Shown: positions 1 through 10,161 of the stretch, in pieces
How positions within the stretch are numbered: position 1 is the first letter of the stretch
How the letters are laid out: the number at the start of each line of letters is the position of its first letter
From: Cyclaneusma minus
Taxonomy: Eukaryota > Ascomycota > Leotiomycetes > Marthamycetales > Marthamycetaceae
Assembly: GCA_037179335.1 (NCBI GenBank)
Contig: JAKZHN010000002.1
Span: 744,001-808,000, forward strand
DNA: 64,000 bases
Reading direction: 5' to 3'
Position numbers and translations under genes: made by a program
The notes under the pieces: generated by a model
Seen by the model: only the letters and a program-made list of their open reading frames with translations
Told to the model about the DNA's origin: nothing
Databases searched by the model: none

Positions 1-633
1 TCTATGGGTCCTTCTCGGTCTTCCAAGGTTCTGCTGCGAAATCGTTTAAAAGTTGGTATTTTCTCTGCGGACGGCGATCGCCTGAGTGGTCCCTCCCCAG
101 GTCCTTCGCATGGCGATATACACGCTATGAATGAAGTGATTATCCATCGGGGCTCAAATCCACATCTGGCTATCATTGAGGTTTTCGTGGGCGGCCGCTT
201 CTTGACTGAAGCTGTTGCAGATGGGATGATCATCGCAACGCCCACAGGTTCCACAGCCTACTCACTATCATCTGGTGGAAGCATTATCCACCCCCTGGTT
301 CCGTCATTACTCATGACCCCTATCTGTCCGAGGAGTTTGAGCTTCCGCCCGCTTGTGTTCCCAGCGAACACTCCTCTTACTTTGAGATTAAGTGAGAAGA
401 ATCGAGGACGGGAGCTGGAAGTTAGTATAGATGGGCAACGCCAGTCTCAGTTCCTTGAATGTGGGATGGAAGTGCGTGTGCTTGGCGAAGATTGCCGGGC
501 CGAGGATGGGAATTGGTGTGGAGGCGTGCCTTGCGTTATGAGAGGGACAAAGGCTGGTGCTGAGAACGATGATGGATGGGTCGGCGGCTTGAATGGGCTG
601 TTAAAGTTCAACTACCCGTTTGGCGAGGAGTAA
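1..633 (+). CDS. POS5: NAD(H) kinase, POS5-type, C-terminal part (5' end outside window)
   Basis: This frame is open from the first base and ends at TAG/TAA around 631-633, so only the C-terminal ~210 residues are present. The diagnostic NAD kinase block is clear: NEVIIHRGS, then the substrate-binding stretch DGMIIATPTGSTAYSLSSGG, then a second-lobe strand region PICPRSLSFRPLVFPA and the closing SEKNRGRELEVSIDGQ. The enzyme phosphorylates NAD(H) to NADP(H). The PICPRSLSFRPL and SEKNRGRELEVSIDG wording resembles the mitochondrial POS5 branch of yeast more than UTR1, but the N-terminus that would show targeting is missing. The methionine at position 4 is internal, not a start. The gene converges on the hydrolase gene with only ~115 bp between stops. 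Confidence 0.85.
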   Translation, partial: SMGPSRSSKVLLRNRLKVGIFSADGDRLSGPSPGPSHGDIHAMNEVIIHRGSNPHLAIIEVFVGGRFLTEAVADGMIIATPTGSTAYSLSSGGSIIHPLVPSLLMTPICPRSLSFRPLVFPANTPLTLRLSEKNRGRELEVSIDGQRQSQFLECGMEVRVLGEDCRAEDGNWCGGVPCVMRGTKAGAENDDGWVGGLNGLLKFNYPFGEE

Positions 634-748
634 TAGGGAATCGACTTAATGGTACGGTCGTAGGATTATGGGCGTTTACTAGGCCCAGCGGGCGTTGGGA
701 AAACACTATGGATCTCCATTCTCCGGAAAGACAAGGCAGAAGGGATGT

Positions 749-1973
749 CTATGTTGCAGTGCTTCGATTCATGAAGAACGTTGCGTCTGCAATCTCTTGG
801 ATCCATGCTGCCGTTTTGTCTGCGATAATATCGCTGTGGTCTGTCATGGCATCAGTATTGATCTCCGATGTTTTCTTCTCGCACACAAGAGCGCCTCACC
901 TATGCAGAAACTATGCGGAACTCCCTCCTTGTCAATCAGCATTTTTGGCCTTGAACTGCTCGAGCCGTCCCCGCCATCTTTCTCTACAGCTCCTCGAGAA
1001 GCAATTAGTGCATCTCTTGTGTGGTCCGCTACCCAGTGGTCCTGTTTTTCACTAATTTAGCCAAAGCTGGCAAATCCATCAGCATCCACCGAGACAAACT
1101 CACCCCTTCTCCAAAATAAAACACCAAATTAGGAACCTCTTTACTCTCTGGGCTGTCCGTGTGCTCGACACCCCAGATGTCCTCATCCCACCTATCGGCA
1201 GTGATAGTCTCGAGCTCATCTTTGGCCATATATCTGCAGGTATCTAGTCAGCATCAATCACCTAGCCAGGCTCATCTACCTAGGCGATCATGAGGCGTGA
1301 TTTGAGAACGAAAAGGGCGAACTCCATACATAGCCTGCAGAATGCCCATCCGACTCCTCAAAAACCCCACCGTGATATCCCTCGCCTGATCCGGCATACC
1401 CGTAACCATTTTCACCACCGGTCTCAGCACGAAATCCGGAAAACACCACAGCAATCCTTTCGCCAGTCCACTAAACACGCCAGGAAAATGTGGAATTCGC
1501 ATTAGCGGTGATGCCTTCCGTCCACTCAGGCTTTGCGCGATTTCAGTAACGGTGGGGAAGAGCAGAATAGCTCCCTTTAGCTTTATGTCTGATGACTTGT
1601 TGACCACTGCTTGCGAACGGAGGACCTCCATGGCTATGTAAGCGCCTACACTGTGTCCGATGAGAACCACGCCGTCGAGTCTGGTAGACGACACTTTTGT
1701 GGTGAGGGCGGCGATGGTGTAGTCGATTTGGTACTGTAAGCCGTAAGGGCCGGAGGCGGAAAGGGGATCGGAGTCTTCGAAGCCGGCAAGGGATTGGCCA
1801 TAGATGTGGTATTGAGGTCGCGAGCCATTGTCGGTGGAGAGATGTTTGCCGAGTGTGGTGAGGAAGGGGGTGTAATAGGCTATTAGACCAGGGTTGCCGG
1901 TTATGAAGAAGATGAGGTATTGGGGACGGGTGGCAGAAAGGGGCGAGGGAGGGAGGCCGATTGATGGAGGCAT
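749..1973 (-). CDS. Lipid-droplet-associated hydrolase (LDAH/UPF0554 family), four exons
   Basis: Proposed exons on the minus strand are 1973-1330, 1233-1104, 1041-900 and 840-749, joining in phase to 335 residues. Introns are 96, 62 and 59 nt with donors GTATGG, GTGAGT and GTGAGG and CAG/CAG acceptors. The protein opens with the family signature YLIFFITGNPGLIAYY. It carries the alpha/beta-hydrolase nucleophile elbow GHSVG (Ser near residue 108), and after splicing reads YFGEGDHWVADHTRD, which brings the Asp/His region of the triad together. It ends with PHSFCIDHSDIIADKTAAWI. LDAH proteins are serine hydrolases on lipid droplets; the natural substrate is debated. The start at 1973 was chosen because family members begin shortly before the ITGNPG motif; an in-frame Met lies 51 codons upstream (2126). 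The three small 3' exons lie where only short frames are open, so a naive call would truncate the gene at 1272. Confidence 0.85.
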
Positions 1974-2560
1974 TTTGGGAGGGAGATGTGCTTGACGGTT
2001 CGTGAGAAGAAGGGAAACCAGATGGGGATTTCTTGGATGACAGAAAGTTGCTAGGGACTGGGCAGTGATCTGATCATCGACATCATGATTCATCATCAAA
2101 GCACGAAGACTGTGAATCGACCTCATCGGCTTGTTCTAGCCATGTCGTCTCATTGTACCCGAAAGCACGTGATTGTCATTGATAGCCGGACCCCTGCTCG
2201 CCAAGCCACAGCCATCTCCAGCCATCTCCAGCCACCGCATTGCCTCGATCGAAGTCGAGTCCGGGATTTGATTCACGGGCATTGATTGAATGAATGATTG
2301 TGGGACCTTCACAGCCTCCGTAGCATACCATATCCCGTCATACCCCGGACGGTGGGAAAGTCTCTCGCCTTCATTTGCTGGCTTCTGCAAGTATTCATAT
2401 GCCCAGGGCGCAGGTTTGCTCTTATTTTTCCTCTGCACCTTCAACTCGAACCGTTTCAAGATCTCACCAACATTGAAATCTGTCTCGCTTGCATCCTACT
2501 CTACTGGCATATTGCACGCATCTACGAGCTTGCTCATCTTCACTGACGCTAGCAGGAAGC
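1974..2560. other. Divergent intergenic region (promoters)
   Basis: About 590 bp separate the starts of the hydrolase gene (minus) and the T5orf172-domain gene (plus). A short duplicated stretch, agccatctccagccatctcc, lies near 2211-2230. No further gene is supportable; open frames here lack family similarity. Presumably it holds both promoters. Confidence 0.5.
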
Positions 2561-3862
2561 ATGCCTCATTTTCAGAACACCCCAGAGGCTCTTATGCCCC
2601 GATCCGACTCGAAGAACCCCGCTGCGACATGTCGAGGTCTGACATACAATGGCAGACCATGTCGTCGAGCACTTGCGATATCGCCCGCTTCGTCGCGATC
2701 GAGCCTTGCGAATGCGCCGCCGACTCCAGAGATGTACTGTTGGCAGCACCAGGACCAGGCTCCCACCATCGAGAGTGCCGCGCAACCGCAAGGACTTCAG
2801 AATACGACAATTAAGGAGAGAACGAGCATAGACACCTTGGTTGACCGACTTGGGATCATGGAAGTTGATGAGAGCAACGGTACGCGACGGAAGCGAAAGC
2901 CAGCGCAGACGGCAAAGAGTCCACCAAGTAGGAGAGACTCGGCACGCAAATCCGATGGCGGACGCTTCAAGCTGTTTTGCTGCATCGCGGTTTCGGAAGA
3001 CGCATTGCCACCGTCGAGACCCGCAAAACAGCATGGAACAAGTTCCAGCAGACCACCAAGGCGCTCGAGTGTCCCTGTTAAACCAGAGCCTGAGAAACTA
3101 GAAGTGCCATCTTCACTGGGTGGACGACACCGGCAATCCAACGCGAGCAATCGACCTAGTATTGCCGCTTCTTCGGGATTAAGTCCGCGCCCGTCTATAC
3201 CACGAGACCGATCTTCATCACAAACATCCCAACTGCTTTCCTATATTCCGCCTTCTGCCACACCACAAACCGCATCTCTCCTCCTTACCGAACTGGCAAA
3301 GCCTATATCACAACTTGATGACGAAGGCTACATATACATGTTCTGGCTTACCCCCGAGTCTCTTCCCAAGGAAGCCCCCACTCGTACCGCTTCCACTCTC
3401 CTTGCCCCTCCTACTAGCCCACACCGACCAGGCAGAGACAGAAGCACCAGCGACGTGCTCAAATCGTTCTCAAATGCCACCTCAGCTACTTCCAACAAGA
3501 CCATTCTCCTCAAGATCGGCCGAGCAAACAATGTCCAGCGCCGTTTGAACGAATGGACTCGCCAATGCGGCTACAACCTGTCGTTAATACGCTACTATCC
3601 CTACCACGGCTCGAGTAGCCCGGCAACTTCTCCATCCAAGTCCACGACATCGGTGACACCGACAAAGGTGCCCAATGTGCATAAAGTGGAACGATTGATC
3701 CATTTGGAGCTGTCCGCCCAGAGGGCTACGGGTAGCGGAAAGTGCGAAAGTTGTGGCAGGGAGCACAGAGAGTGGTTTGAGGTGACGGCTAGCAGAGAGG
3801 GCGTGAAGGAAGTTGATGAAGTTATTCGAAGGTGGGTGGATTGGAGCGTGAAGAATTCATGA
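2561..3862 (+). CDS. Fungal protein with C-terminal T5orf172 / DUF1766 (GIY-YIG-like) domain
   Basis: A single-exon frame of 433 residues. The start at 2561 (MPHFQNTPEAL) is preferred over an in-frame upstream codon that falls in low-complexity leader-like sequence. The first ~50 residues contain a cysteine motif CRGLTYNGRPCRRA followed by EMYCWQHQ. Residues ~60-250 are Ser/Pro/Arg-rich and probably disordered. From about residue 255 the T5orf172 domain is recognisable: GYIYMFWL, ILLKIGRANNVQRRLNEW, then KVERLIHLEL, CESCGREHREWFEV and a C-terminal helix. Members resemble GIY-YIG nucleases and the S. pombe meiotically up-regulated Mug113 group; biochemical function is unknown. The CxxCGxxHxEW element could bind metal. 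Confidence 0.8.
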   Translation: MPHFQNTPEALMPRSDSKNPAATCRGLTYNGRPCRRALAISPASSRSSLANAPPTPEMYCWQHQDQAPTIESAAQPQGLQNTTIKERTSIDTLVDRLGIMEVDESNGTRRKRKPAQTAKSPPSRRDSARKSDGGRFKLFCCIAVSEDALPPSRPAKQHGTSSSRPPRRSSVPVKPEPEKLEVPSSLGGRHRQSNASNRPSIAASSGLSPRPSIPRDRSSSQTSQLLSYIPPSATPQTASLLLTELAKPISQLDDEGYIYMFWLTPESLPKEAPTRTASTLLAPPTSPHRPGRDRSTSDVLKSFSNATSATSNKTILLKIGRANNVQRRLNEWTRQCGYNLSLIRYYPYHGSSSPATSPSKSTTSVTPTKVPNVHKVERLIHLELSAQRATGSGKCESCGREHREWFEVTASREGVKEVDEVIRRWVDWSVKNS

Positions 3863-4850
3863 TAACGTAATGGGCGGGTGACAGACAACCAGCCTTCTAT
3901 ATAGAGATGGATGCGATGACTTCTCAGCGGTCTGTGGGAGGTATATTGTTATCATATCGTTGCTTTTCATTGCCCACTCTTTGAATGAAGAACTGGACCT
4001 ACCCACCAAGCAGGGTCGAAGTTCTTTGGTATTAGCTGTTGCTTGAATGTTTGTTTGAGTTTCGGTTACTCTAACCATCTCATAATTACTTAGTTTGCAC
4101 GCAATCATCGGCATTTTACTTGTTATTCTGGTGGCGCCGGCCTCGCAGTTCGAACTTCGAAGTCCTGGGGTCTTTTATTCGGTGTCTTGAAAAGTCCATC
4201 AAATATGAAATCTAACTTGGTTTGGTATCCATGTCTTCTTATGTCGCTGCGTTTACCAGGTGTTTAGCTGATAGCTTTCCCGTTTCTAGAGACGTTTATT
4301 TGTGAGTGAATTTATTCTTACCGTATCGTTCCTCCTTAGGCCTAAGCAGCGTCTGTCTGCAGTTTCTGGGGCTATGGCAGGCATCCAGCTCAGCCACGTT
4401 GGCTGGTTGCAGTACAGGCACTGGCTATGCTAAGACTGCTCCCATGCCATGTATCTTTGTATGGCCCTTTTTGGGGAATTTGCCTGGATTTTAGTTTGAT
4501 CTCATGAATATTTCCTTGTTTTACTCCACTTTCACCCTGGTTTTCTCCGCTTTTACCTGATTTTCGCCCTACGGTGATCAGTTGAAATAGAACTCTGGAA
4601 GTACTTCAGTTTTGTGTGGCCGCGACACAGCCTTGGCATGGCCAACACCTCATGCAGAGATGATTGGAGTATTGACGAGAACTGCAACGGCAACTCAGCC
4701 CCGGGCCGAGCCTTGCCATAGATTCGACGATATACAGCTGCAAGGCAGCCTGTTCACAAACCTTTCAGATATATAGTTCTGCTTTGGCAAACCACAAACT
4801 TCATCCGTAGAACTGCGTTGCTCAACTTCATTTGGTTCTACATAGTTAAA
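3863..4850. other. Intergenic region upstream of the NLR gene
   Basis: About 990 bp without a supportable gene. It has normal base composition with pyrimidine-rich stretches near 4500-4560. A TATA-like ATATATAG lies near 4768-4776, roughly 80 bp before the NLR start, and is a candidate core promoter. Confidence 0.4.
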
Positions 4851-7800
4851 ATGGATCCATTCTCACTTGCGACAGGCCTCGCTGGGCTGGTCAGCCTTTC
4901 CCTCGAGCTCTTCGACCGAACCTCGAAGTATGCTACCACCGCCGCCGGAGCTCCACAGGAGATCAAAGAGCTTCGCATAGAGCTACAAGCTCTCGCTGAA
5001 GTGCTCAAACAGCTTGAGCAGCTGCTTCGTTCCGACTCGGCTGATGACATCGAGTTTGCTCCAGACTCTGCGCTTTTCATGGCCAAGCAGAATTGCGAGG
5101 AGAGACTGAGCAAGCTTTTCGAAAAGTTGCGAGGTAAAAACAGCGTTCAAGGAGATCCTGTCGTCCACAACGAGAGGACGAGTCTTTTGAATCGACTTGC
5201 TTGGCCTTTTCAGAAGGAAGAGATTATTGAGAATTGCACGAGGCTGCATGAATGCACTCAGACATTTCATTTCTGCCTGACTATTAAGAACTGGTTAGTA
5301 TCAGTCTTACGGTACACATAAGAAGTTCCGGCTGACATGTTTAGCAAAAACCTCTCGCGAAGCACGAACGACGTGCTGTCAGAATTGAAGAAACAGAAAG
5401 ACACCTTGACATCCGCGGCCGCTATAATGACTACAATGTCAGCGGATGTTGCTGATCAATTCAGATCAAACTCGGACGAGATCAAAGCCGTGATCAGTGC
5501 CATCTCTCATACCGGAAACGCCATCCAGTCGCTTACGAAAAACAAGTTGACACATTGGCTCTCCGCGATCGAGGTAAGTGGTGTCTCCTTAGATCCTGAC
5601 ATACTCACCAAGACATTGCTGACCGAGCATAGAGAATCGACGTCAAGTGATTCTGGATTGGCTGTCTATGGCAAATGCGGAGGCTCAAAATGAGGCGGCT
5701 AGATCTAGGCGACTCGAAGGGAGTTGCCAGAAGTCACTTGGAAGCGACCCGCTACGAGCCTGGATCGATGGCACAGGATCATCGCCATTCTTGCTATGCT
5801 TCGGAAGTCCAGGAGCAGGGAAGACAGTTTTCTGGTTTGTTTCCCATTCTATAACTCCCGTTCGACACCTTTGACGACCGTTAACGATAAATAGCTCTGC
5901 CTTGATCGACAAGTTATCCTCTCGAATCGCAAGTAGCACGAGCTCAGGAATAGGCATCTGCTACGTCTACTTCGAGCACCAATATCAGTCTATGCAAACC
6001 ACTGTCAGCATTCTTCGTGGCTTTCTCAGACAACTCCTGACTCAATTGGACGACACACCGCCCGGTCTCATGGAAGAACTCGACGGGTATTGCAGACGAG
6101 GAAGTTCCATCGATCTGACGACCACTTTCAAGCTCCTTGTGTCTGCAAGCACGAAGTTTGAATGGATATACTTGTGCATTGATGCACTGGATGAGTGTTG
6201 CAGTCCGACTGAAATCCTGCAGAAGATATGTGAACTCCCAGCCTGCTTTCGGAGTTCCATAACATCTAGAGCGCACATGGAACCCATAGTCCGTCGATTT
6301 ATCCTTCAATCTGACACACTCATTATTGAGGCGGAAGAGGGGGATATTAGAGCGGCGTTACAACTTTCGATTCGGGAGAACGAAAAAACTATGCCAGACC
6401 TCATGAACTCTTTACTAGAGAACGAGATCGTCGAAAAGCTCGCGTCTTCTGCCAACGGCATGTTAGTATCAGCACTGCTTTTGTACACAGAGCTTCACAG
6501 CTTACAGTGTTTAGATTTCTTCTGCCTTATCTGCATCTCCGCAACATATTGGCTTGTGGAACAATCAATAAGCGTCGGAAGACACTCTCTACGACATCTA
6601 ACACTCTGAACGGGGCCTACGACAAGACCTTGGAACGAATCAAGGCACTCGGAAGCGACCAATACGACCGAGCAATGGAAATCTTTGCATGGATGATCCA
6701 CGCCCAGAATCCACTTCATTGGAAAGAACTTCGGTCTGCTCTGGCTGTTGAGATAGGCGAAGACGCCTTTGATCCAGACAATATGCCGTCTGAGCACTTC
6801 GAATCTTGCTGTCTCGGCTTGGTGATCAGAGAGAAAGAGCAGCCGTACACAGTCCGACTCGTGCATTTGTCACTCAAGGAATATTTCATGACTTCCATGA
6901 ATCTCGACATCGGCCATGATTTCATCGCACAGAAATGCCTCACACATCTGATGCCTGATTGGCTGGCAGTCATCCGGGAAACTCAGGCCCTGGAGAATGC
7001 AAGAGATGCCGCAAGGCCCAATAACTCAATGCCCGCAAGGAGGTTCAGGTCTATGACCCTTGAGGGTTTGATCACCGAAATGATCCGCCACGCAGACTTT
7101 CTCGGATATGCTGCTCGTCATTGGGGGAATCATATGCGCATGGCCAAGCCCTACAGTCCGAGAACGTTGGAACTTGCCTTGAAGTTCGTCTTGAGGACCG
7201 ACATGTGCGAAATTCTGATCACGGCGGCATTCTATGAACCCAGCTCCTTCCAAGAACCTTTCACGGCTCCCGAGACGGGTATCACAATTCCGCGCGCTCA
7301 AGTCCTAGCAAGATTTGGGCTTTGCGAAGTCCTTCAAAGGGCTGCTGAGGCCGCGCCAATTATACTTGCTTCTCCAAAGAACAATACAGTCGATTGGAGG
7401 ACCCCGCTTGAGTATGCTGTCATAAACAGACACCGCGACATGATGGAAATGCTTATCTCGAGATACAATTGTGGTATGGGAGAGTATGGGCACGTTAGAG
7501 TTGTCGAGGCACTCGAGAAAGGGCAAATCGAGATTTTCGAGATACTTGTGAAGCACGGCATCATGCCGGAACCCCGACTCTTGGCCAGAGAAATACGTCG
7601 CCGTTTCAGAGCTGACCGGGCGGATGAAACCTATCACTTGCTCTGCAAATATGACTTGCTAGGCAGTGAAACCATGAGTCTCTTACTCGAGCAGGCAACG
7701 GAAGAAGGGGATACAATCTCACTGGAAACGATTTTCGAAAATTTTGATCCACAGGGCGCAGCTTATAAGAAAACGCTATTGATGGCAGCACGGATGGATG

Positions 7801-8984
7801 TCTCGGTTAACGTGCTATCTTACTTTCTCCTCTCCAGACGAACCCATCATGTTCAAATCGAAACTTATGGGGAACTTCTCTTGGCGGCAGTGCGTTTGGA
7901 GGTTCCAATCGACACGGTATCTTCATTTCTCGATTCGTATCGAATTCAATTGGCTTCCACTGGAAGTCGCCTGACATTGGACGAAAAAGGCCGCCACTGC
8001 TTGTACTATGCAAAGTCTCCGGAGACCATGAGACTGCTCTTGGAAACGATGGATATATCCCAAACGATGCTGCTTATGGGCGACAGGGACGGCCAGAGGC
8101 CGTTACATTATATCGTACAGCACGGGTCGCTGGAAGCCGCAGGGCTGCTGGTTCTGGAAGCCAAGACCATGAATATATTGGCACAAATACTAAAGGCCTC
8201 CAATAACGACCGGCTGACTCCACTGGAAGTTACTATGAGATTGGACACTCACGAAACGGCGAAACTGTTAGTTTCGGAGATGGATGTACCAGAGCCGTGG
8301 TGGCTAGGAGCAATGAACGATGACGGCGAAACTCCTCTGCACCTAGCCATTAGATTCGGTAACTTGGGATTTGCAAAGTCTCTATTCAACGAAGCTAGGA
8401 GCCTCAATCTCTGCAGCCGGTTACTCAATGCAGTTGACGGGTGCGGTCGGACTCCGTTATTACTCCTTTCCAACTGGCATTACCCTAATCGATGCGCTAT
8501 TACTGAGCTATTGCTTGCGGAAGCCAGCAATATAGGAGGACTCTCGCAAGTAATGCTTGCCAGTGATCCATACCATGGCATGACCCCACTTCACCAAGTC
8601 GTTCGTTCTGATGTGCTTTTTAATGTTTCATACGCAGGAGTATTGATTTTCCATGATAAAAAGGCAGACTGTGATGGGCAGTTGCTAAAGGCTGTCAACA
8701 AGAACGGGCAGACTCCCTTGAATTATCTCCTACAACTCGAAGGGATTCATTCAAACCTAGGACTCCTAAAACTTGCGAAGCTCCTGGTTCGCCAGGGCGC
8801 AGCTTCGATGATTCTCATTCGCGATAACACCGGCACGGATTCCCTAGACTTGGTTCGAGGTATTGTTGGAGAGCTGGAGACTTCACGCCGGCCAAAAGAC
8901 CTGTGGCATCTACGCGTCTGGAAGAAGTTCGCAGAATCGCTCAAGGCATCAGTGGAGGCTTTTACTGTCTCAACTTCTAGTTGA
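4851..8984 (+). CDS. NLR/STAND protein: fungal N-terminal (PigL_N/Helo-like), NACHT, ankyrin repeats; five exons
   Basis: Exons 4851-5293, 5345-5573, 5635-5834, 5895-6461 and 6515-8984 join in phase to 1302 residues. The start MDPFSLATGLAGLVSLSL is the typical opening of fungal STAND N-terminal domains (hydrophobic helix, then a heptad-like helical region to ~220). NRRQVILDWLS precedes the NACHT domain. The P-loop GSPGAGKT is at residues ~281-288, split from KTVFCSALID by an intron, and Walker B is WIYLCIDALDE at ~381-391. A winged-helix-like segment with YDKTLERI and VRLVHLSLKEYF follows. From about residue 1000, ankyrin-type units are visible (GQRPLHYIVQHG, GETPLHLAIRFG, GMTPLHQVV, GQTPLNYLLQ). 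The family mediates non-self recognition and regulated cell death in fungi. The repeats are diverged rather than near-identical, so rapid repeat shuffling is not evident. Splice sites were inferred by phase and motif continuity. Confidence 0.85.
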
Positions 8985-10161
8985 TTGGTACTGGATTAGC
9001 GCTGATCTAGACTAGAGCTTTTGGCTCACCTCAACCAAGTATATACGTACAGGCGTACTTGGCCACATCCGCCTGTGACGAATGTTTCAAGAATTTCTCA
9101 TGGTACCTAGTCCATAACTATTGGATTTGTTTATTTTCAAACTGATATAAACAGGTCTGCGTCGCATGATGATGTAGCATCTCGAAGGTTATCTGTCGAC
9201 TGGTGAGGCAGGACATCAGATCTGTCTCTTAGTGCAGGACCACCAACTCTTTATCTCTTTGACTAGTTTGGATTTCGATGAAGGAAGTGGTTGGCGGATA
9301 GAGCCACGTTCGACTTACAGTAGGACCAATAAAGCCTCCATGCATTATAAATCCTAAGTCTCTAGCCCCCCTAGGTGATTTGCGGCATCTCAGTCGATTC
9401 TAACTGTCCGAATTACGAAGTATTTAGGATGTAGGAATCTTCTGATGAATTAAGGATATTGGAAGGGAAAAGGTAGGGTCTGAGGATTGTGCATATTGAA
9501 TAGTAGGGCTTAGCAGTTAAGGGGAGGTTTCAACTCCCAAGTCACAAGCTCACCAGCCTCGATGACTGGAGACGGCGAGACGCGGAGGGAAACCAAGATC
9601 TGATAGAGTTTGTTCGAAATATCCGCGCCCTATAGGTCGTCTCGACTGTTCTAGGAAAGCTTCTGAACATATTTGCATTATATCTGTCGTAGAAATTAAG
9701 CTACATGTAGTGGTTTTTTTTTTTAGTTCCTCGGACTTCGATCAATGGAGCTAGTTGTGAGGCGCACTATCTCGCTTCATGGCACCAATGTGCGTCATTT
9801 CAACAGGCATGATTGGCCGGCCGGACCGTGCTCCCTCTGGCTGCGAAAAGTTGCACTTAGCCACCCGCCTTTCATCCACACTCCCATCTTGCCTGCGCTC
9901 CTTTGACGAGAGAAGGACCTCGAGACCAGATACTATCCATCGAGCACTGACACAATACGGTGATAAAGTACTAGGTGGGTGCCCATCCTGACCCCAGCCC
10001 ATTCCATTGAGCGCCGAGCGCAGATTATTTTTGGACCCCGCCGCTAACAATCTCTGGCGCACATAGCCCCGCCAAAAATTGAGTCGCTCTCCACCCCACC
10101 ACATAAACATCTTCCTCCACCAGCTTCAGCCTCTCCGGAACCAACACATATCGTCATCAAA
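8985..10161. other. Intergenic region between NLR gene and ARB1
   Basis: About 1.18 kb without a supportable gene. It has a T-run at ~9713-9723 and an A/C-rich leader (~10,085-10,160) directly before the ARB1 start, typical of a fungal 5' untranslated region. The 119-codon minus-strand frame at 9751-10110 has no recognisable family and overlaps the likely promoter. Confidence 0.4.

Noticed and set aside
576..1060. Plus-strand frames of 121-159 codons
   Set aside because: They lie antisense to the 3' exons of the lipid-droplet hydrolase, which reconstruct a family-typical protein in phase.
4140..4165. tRNA-like B-box (GTTCGAACTTC)
   Set aside because: No matching A-box or foldable acceptor, anticodon and T stems nearby; no convincing tRNA gene was found in the window.
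9751..10110. Minus-strand 119-codon frame
   Set aside because: Overlaps the ARB1 leader and promoter and has no motif.
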